Source: Alkalihalobacillus sp. YIM B00296 (lineage in GTDB: Bacteria; Bacillota; Bacilli; Bacillales; Fictibacillaceae). From it: a DNA stretch of 64,000 nucleotides. Positions 60,593 through 64,000 of this stretch are shown in pieces. The notes beneath the pieces were generated by a model. The model made no database searches. It had not been told where the DNA came from and was given only the letters and a program-made list of their open reading frames with translations. The position numbers were made by a program, and so were the translations under genes. The stretch lies in contig NZ_JAIBLJ010000011.1 of assembly GCF_020179385.1 (NCBI RefSeq), positions 1 to 64,000 of the forward strand. The letters are read 5' to 3'. Position 1 is the stretch's first letter; every line of letters begins with the position of its first letter.

Positions 60593-61504
60593 TTAAACAT
60601 CATTGCAGACTGGATTCGATAGAGCACCGATGGTTTCTACCTCGACTACGACGACATCATCTGCTTTCAGGTATTTAGGCGGGTTGAATCCTTTCCCTAC
60701 TCCAGCGGGTGTTCCAGTTGCGATGATGTCTCCAGGTTCAAGGGTCATTCCCTTCGACAGGACTTCGATCAACTCCGGTATTGAAAAAATCATTTTGGCT
60801 GTAGAAGAACTTTGGCGTGTTTCCCCATTGACGTAGGTGGTGATATGTAAATCGTGAGGATCAGCGACTGCAGATTTATGGACCAATGCTGGTCCCGTCG
60901 GGCAGCTCGTATCAAGGCTTTTCCCGAGTAAAAATTGTTTGTGCTTGCTCTGAAGGTCTCTTGCGGTTACATCATTAATGAGGGTGTATCCGAAAACATA
61001 GTCATATGCTTCTTCCCTCGTAATGCCTTTCCCCTTCTTGCCGATGACGACAGCAAGTTCTCCCTCATAATCGATATCGGTTGAGACCTTTGTCGGGATG
61101 ATGATCGGTTGCTCAGGACCGATCACCGTTGTCGGGGCTTTCGAAAAGATCATCGGCACTTCTGGGACATCAGCTTCCGTGCCAAGTTCGAGGGCATGAT
61201 CGAGGTAATTCTTCCCTACACAAAAAATGTTTTTCGGCGGACGCGGAATCGGAGCCAGTAACTCGAGAGTTTCGACATCAACAGTGTAGTTGCCTGTTTT
61301 GTCCTGTTCCCTCAATTGCCTTCGGATATCCTCGACAGATTTTATAAATCGATCACCAAGCCCGATTGCTTCAAACAGGTTGTTCGGAAAATCCACATTT
61401 AACGCAGAGGCCGCGCTTGTCAGATCAAGTGCTTTTTCAGGTTCGTTTTCCAAAATAATAGCAACAACCTGTTTTTTGTGATGGGCTCCATAGATGAATT
61501 TCAT
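60593..61504 (-). CDS. yisK: Fumarylacetoacetate hydrolase-family protein YisK
   Basis: A 303-residue FAH-superfamily enzyme: CVGKNYLDHALELG, DYEGELAVVIGKKGK with metal ligands, FGYTLINDVTARDLQ, GKSLDTSCPTGP and GDIIATGTPAGVGKG. It matches B. subtilis YisK (301 residues), which has been described as an oxaloacetate decarboxylase of this family. Metal ligands Glu/Glu/Asp are in the usual spacing. It begins ten bases downstream of the pterin dehydratase gene, suggesting one transcript with it and the aldehyde dehydrogenase. Confidence 0.87.
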   Translation of the reverse strand: MKFIYGAHHKKQVVAIILENEPEKALDLTSAASALNVDFPNNLFEAIGLGDRFIKSVEDIRRQLREQDKTGNYTVDVETLELLAPIPRPPKNIFCVGKNYLDHALELGTEADVPEVPMIFSKAPTTVIGPEQPIIIPTKVSTDIDYEGELAVVIGKKGKGITREEAYDYVFGYTLINDVTARDLQSKHKQFLLGKSLDTSCPTGPALVHKSAVADPHDLHITTYVNGETRQSSSTAKMIFSIPELIEVLSKGMTLEPGDIIATGTPAGVGKGFNPPKYLKADDVVVVEVETIGALSNPVCNDV

Positions 61505-61513
61505 ATCTTCCTC

Positions 61514-61801
61514 CTATTGATCATGGATGCGGTCATACTCAGAAGCAAGCTTAAAATCCACTTCTGTCAAGCCATTTGCCTGCCATGAGCTTAATTTGAC
61601 CGTTACTAGTTTATAGTCGATCGAGATGAGCGGATGATGTTGGACCTCTTCGGAAAGTTTAGCGATTTGAGTGACAAAATCGATCCCATCCAGATAGTCA
61701 CTGAATCGGTATTTTTTCGTGATCCATTTTTCGTCGGTCAGTTTCCAGCCATCAAGTTCCTGAAGCTGTACATTGATTTGCTCTTCCGTAAATCGTTCCA
61801 T
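61514..61801 (-). CDS. Pterin-4a-carbinolamine dehydratase (PhhB/DCoH-like)
   Basis: A 95-residue pterin carbinolamine dehydratase: [22 protein letters not shown] contains the catalytic His pair in the family motif HHP. It regenerates the pterin cofactor after aromatic hydroxylation and is often in phenylalanine/tyrosine catabolism operons; no hydroxylase gene is present here. Some bacterial relatives act in molybdopterin or other pathways. The frame runs 41 codons further through a tandem array; AAGGAGG is seven bases before the ATG at 61801, so that start is chosen. Confidence 0.88.
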   Translation of the reverse strand: MERFTEEQINVQLQELDGWKLTDEKWITKKYRFSDYLDGIDFVTQIAKLSEEVQHHPLISIDYKLVTVKLSSWQANGLTEVDFKLASEYDRIHDQ

Positions 61802-61853
61802 CAAAGCGCCTCCTTTTACTGAATGTTTATTTAATCTTGTGCCATCCGAAGAG

Positions 61854-61937
61854 GTGAACAGATTAATCGGTAAAGTGAACAGATTATTCGTATAAGTGAA
61901 CACAATGATCGGGGAAGTGAACAAAAACGCTCAGAAA
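61854..61937 (-). repeat. Tandem array, exact 21 nt period, GTGAACAGATT motif
   Basis: Four units beginning GTGAACA at 61854, 61875, 61896 and 61917. Reverse complement of a unit (TCTGTTCACTTTACCGATTA) is nearly the unit of the array at 43775, so the motif is shared in opposite orientation. The last unit decays. It is in the intergenic region between the pterin dehydratase and the radical SAM gene. Confidence 0.85.
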
Positions 61938-62154
61938 TGAAAGATCAACTTCACTTTTGTAATATCATTCGCTCAGACACACGTATATACTTCCATTTCT
62001 AACTTAAAAATTCCTCTTTTCATAATAACTGTGAAGTTTCCTTTCAAAATGTGATAAAATGAATAGTTAAATAATCAATTTATTTTTTCGGTTAATCAGG
62101 AATATCAGCGGTTAAAACGTTCCGAACTGTGACAACCGAAGTGGAGTGAAAAAG

Positions 62155-63924
62155 ATGAACATAGTTGTAAGCAGCTTAAACGCTAAATACATCCATACAT
62201 GCCTTGCATTAAGATATTTGAAAACTTATTGCGAGCCTGCTTTTCATATCGAAATGGCTGAATATACAATCAAAGATCCGGTCATGAACATCGTCAGCGA
62301 TTTATATTCACGAAACCCTGATGTGATCGGTTTCAGCTGTTATATTTGGAACATTGAAGAAACGATCCCGATCATCGAAATGTTGAAAAAGATCAAACCT
62401 GACATCAAAATCGTTCTCGGGGGACCTGAAGTTTCTTATGATGTCCCTCACTGGCTAGAACGCCTTGAACATATCGATTACATCATCGTAGGTGAAGGTG
62501 AAGAAACCTTCAAGGATCTATTACATGCCTTAGAAAAAAACGAAGACGTCGAATCCGTTGCAGGTCTAGCCTACATGAGGGACGGGAAACCATACCGGAC
62601 TGCTCCCAGACCCAAGCTCGACCTGAAAAAAGTCCCTTCTCCTTTCCGTGTTGAAGAAGATCTGCCCCAGCTATCAAAACGGGTGACCTACATCGAAACA
62701 AGCAGGGGCTGCCCATATTCCTGTGCATTTTGCTTGTCTTCGATTGAAGTAGGTGTAAGATACTTCGACATCGGAATGATGAAGGAAGAGATCCGTTTCT
62801 TGATGAAAAATGGAGCACGAACGATCAAGTTCGTCGACCGGACGTTCAATATCCGTAGAGATTATGCGCTGGAAATGTTCGACTTCTTGATAAAGGAGCA
62901 TCTTCCAGGCACCGTATTCCAATTTGAAATCACAGCGGATATCATGCGCCCGGAAGTCATCGAATTCTTGAATGAGCATGCACCAGCAGGATTGTTCCGT
63001 TTCGAAATCGGTGTCCAATCGACGAATGACAATACCAACGAACTGGTTGAACGACGCCAAAATTTCGAGAAACTGACAAGGACAGTGACTACGGTACGTG
63101 ATGGCGGCAAAATCGTCCAGCATCTTGATTTGATTGCTGGTTTGCCAGAAGAAAACTACGATTCTTTCCGAAAAACGTTCAACGACGTGTTTGCTTTCCG
63201 AATCGAAGAAGTCCAGCTTGGATTTTTGAAAATGCTGAGAGGAACAGGGATGCGGATACGCGCTAAAAACCATGATTACATCTATATGGAAAAGGCGCCT
63301 TATGAGATTCTCGGAAACAATGTATTGAGTTTTGATGAAATCATCAAGATCAAACGGGTAGAAGATGTCCTTGAGAAATTCTGGAATGACCACCGTATGG
63401 ACACGACTGTCAGTTATTTGATCGACCATGTCTTCCCTTCGGCATTCGATTTCTTTCAGCAGTTCGGTGACTATTGGGAGGCACGCGGATGGTCACGAAT
63501 CGGCCATCAGCTTGAAGACTTGTTCAAACGTCTCTATTCCTTTTTACGTGAACAGGGTATCCCGCAGCTGGAAATCGTGGAAGGTTTGATGAAGTACGAT
63601 TATTTCATCCGCCAAAAGAATAAACCTCGGAAGCCCTGGTGGGAGTTTTCGATGGATAAGCCGACGCAAACTTCATACTTGCGTTTCCTTTCTGACCATC
63701 CTGAAAAAGTTTCAGACGATTTCAAGGAACTTGACTTGAGTGAAAAGGAATTGCACAAGCATGTCATGATCGAAAACTTGTCCTTTGACCTGGATGCATT
63801 TTTAAATGATGGCGAGCTTGTCAGAAAAGGGACACTCCTGATTGTCTATTTCGATCCGAAAACAAGATCGGCCACATCTTTTACTGTTGACGATGAACAA
63901 ACGAAAATAACTGAAATCGTATAA
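62155..63924 (+). CDS. B12-binding radical SAM protein (DUF4080 type)
   Basis: A 589-residue protein. Residues about 1-130 are a cobalamin-binding domain (VIGFSCYIWNIEETI, VLGGPEVSYD, YIIVGEGEETF), then a radical SAM core with CPYSCAFC (cysteines CxxxCxxC about residue 190), and a C-terminal DUF4080 domain. This class usually methylates or modifies an unknown substrate by radical chemistry. It is a single gene with GGAG eight bases before ATG 62155; a GTG at 62146 is the alternative. No substrate gene is nearby, except the following hemolysin III gene. Confidence 0.85.
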   Translation: MNIVVSSLNAKYIHTCLALRYLKTYCEPAFHIEMAEYTIKDPVMNIVSDLYSRNPDVIGFSCYIWNIEETIPIIEMLKKIKPDIKIVLGGPEVSYDVPHWLERLEHIDYIIVGEGEETFKDLLHALEKNEDVESVAGLAYMRDGKPYRTAPRPKLDLKKVPSPFRVEEDLPQLSKRVTYIETSRGCPYSCAFCLSSIEVGVRYFDIGMMKEEIRFLMKNGARTIKFVDRTFNIRRDYALEMFDFLIKEHLPGTVFQFEITADIMRPEVIEFLNEHAPAGLFRFEIGVQSTNDNTNELVERRQNFEKLTRTVTTVRDGGKIVQHLDLIAGLPEENYDSFRKTFNDVFAFRIEEVQLGFLKMLRGTGMRIRAKNHDYIYMEKAPYEILGNNVLSFDEIIKIKRVEDVLEKFWNDHRMDTTVSYLIDHVFPSAFDFFQQFGDYWEARGWSRIGHQLEDLFKRLYSFLREQGIPQLEIVEGLMKYDYFIRQKNKPRKPWWEFSMDKPTQTSYLRFLSDHPEKVSDDFKELDLSEKELHKHVMIENLSFDLDAFLNDGELVRKGTLLIVYFDPKTRSATSFTVDDEQTKITEIV

Positions 63925-63941
63925 ATCTTAGGAGGTCTATC

Positions 63942-64000
63942 ATGGCAAATACTCATACGTATACTCGGAAAGAAGAAATAGCCAATGCGATTACACATGG
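63942..64000 (+). CDS. Hemolysin III family protein (partial, N-terminus)
   Basis: The last 59 bases encode MANTHTYTRKEEIANAITHG, which is the start of hemolysin III/YplQ-type (PAQR-like) membrane proteins; the family motif EEIANAITHG is clear. AGGAGG lies seven bases upstream. The gene continues beyond the window, 17 bases after the radical SAM gene. Confidence 0.8.
   Translation, partial: MANTHTYTRKEEIANAITH

Noticed and set aside
61802-61924. N-terminal extension of the pterin dehydratase through the tandem array
   Set aside because: The extension is low complexity and the AAGGAGG before 61801 fixes the start at the family N-terminus.
62674-63429. 251-codon minus-strand ORF within the radical SAM gene
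   Set aside because: Shadow of the coding strand; the plus-strand frame has all cofactor motifs.

Overview
The window reads as chromosome of a spore-forming Bacillaceae bacterium. It carries an alpha/beta-type SASP gene, spoVR, an asnO-type asparagine synthetase, YhaL and YheC/YheD-type spore proteins. Gene content and order follow Bacillus subtilis blocks: yhaL-yhaM-yhaN-yhaO-yhaP-yhaQ-yhzD, yhaX, yheA-yheB-yheC-yheD, yheH-yheI (bmrD-bmrC), pgcA, yhcX-yhcW, asnO, yisL and yisK. A three-gene proline operon ordered P5C reductase, glutamate 5-kinase, glutamyl-phosphate reductase, with no visible T-box, resembles the osmostress proHJA operon described in Halobacillus, so a salt-tolerant genus is plausible. 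The genus cannot be fixed from sequence alone. No rRNA, tRNA, prophage or CRISPR array was seen.

Layout. 0-11.4 kb (minus strand): yhaQ-yhaP ABC exporter and yhaO-yhaN nuclease/ATPase with a LexA-like box upstream, then a two-component system plus MFS exporter sitting between yhaN and yhaM, then yhaM and yhaL. 11.5-17.3 kb: yhzD, a NUDIX hydrolase, a cytochrome c lipoprotein, dhaS, a yhaX-type HAD phosphatase that seems to start at CTG, and an AAC(3)-family acetyltransferase. 17.5-23.4 kb: yheA, yheB and three consecutive YheC/YheD ATP-grasp genes ending in a small acidic protein. 23.5-27.4 kb: a PucR-type regulator, msmX and a polar amino acid ABC transporter lacking its own ATPase. 27.4-33 kb: zinc ribbon protein, SASP with a sigma-G promoter, ktrD-type K+ channel, psd, a zinc-dependent phospholipase C-like protein and a UMF1-type MFS protein. 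33.4-37.9 kb: bmrC-bmrD multidrug exporter preceded by what looks like a leader-peptide attenuator. 38-50 kb: spoVR, an isochorismatase-family hydrolase, the proline operon, YitT and YnfA membrane proteins, pgcA, yhcX, a VOC protein and yhcW. 50-56 kb: a decayed zone with a group II intron reverse transcriptase remnant, asnO, mtnE, a 5'-truncated mtnU and a broken GGDEF/EAL gene. 56-64 kb: yisL, rocD, a gabD-like dehydrogenase, yisK, a pterin dehydratase, a B12-binding radical SAM protein and the start of a hemolysin III gene.

Non-coding structure is unusually rich. One dispersed 60-210 nt repeat occurs at least seven times, a 115-120 nt palindromic element twice, a CTTG-hairpin/TAGTTGC element three times, and four intergenic arrays have a strict 20-21 nt tandem period; two of these use the same motif in opposite orientations. 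Proline metabolism is linked across the window: rocD and the proHJA-like operon both handle pyrroline-5-carboxylate/glutamate semialdehyde.

Coordinates use starts chosen from ribosome binding sites where the longest ORF started too early. All functional names come from recalled family motifs, not from a database search.
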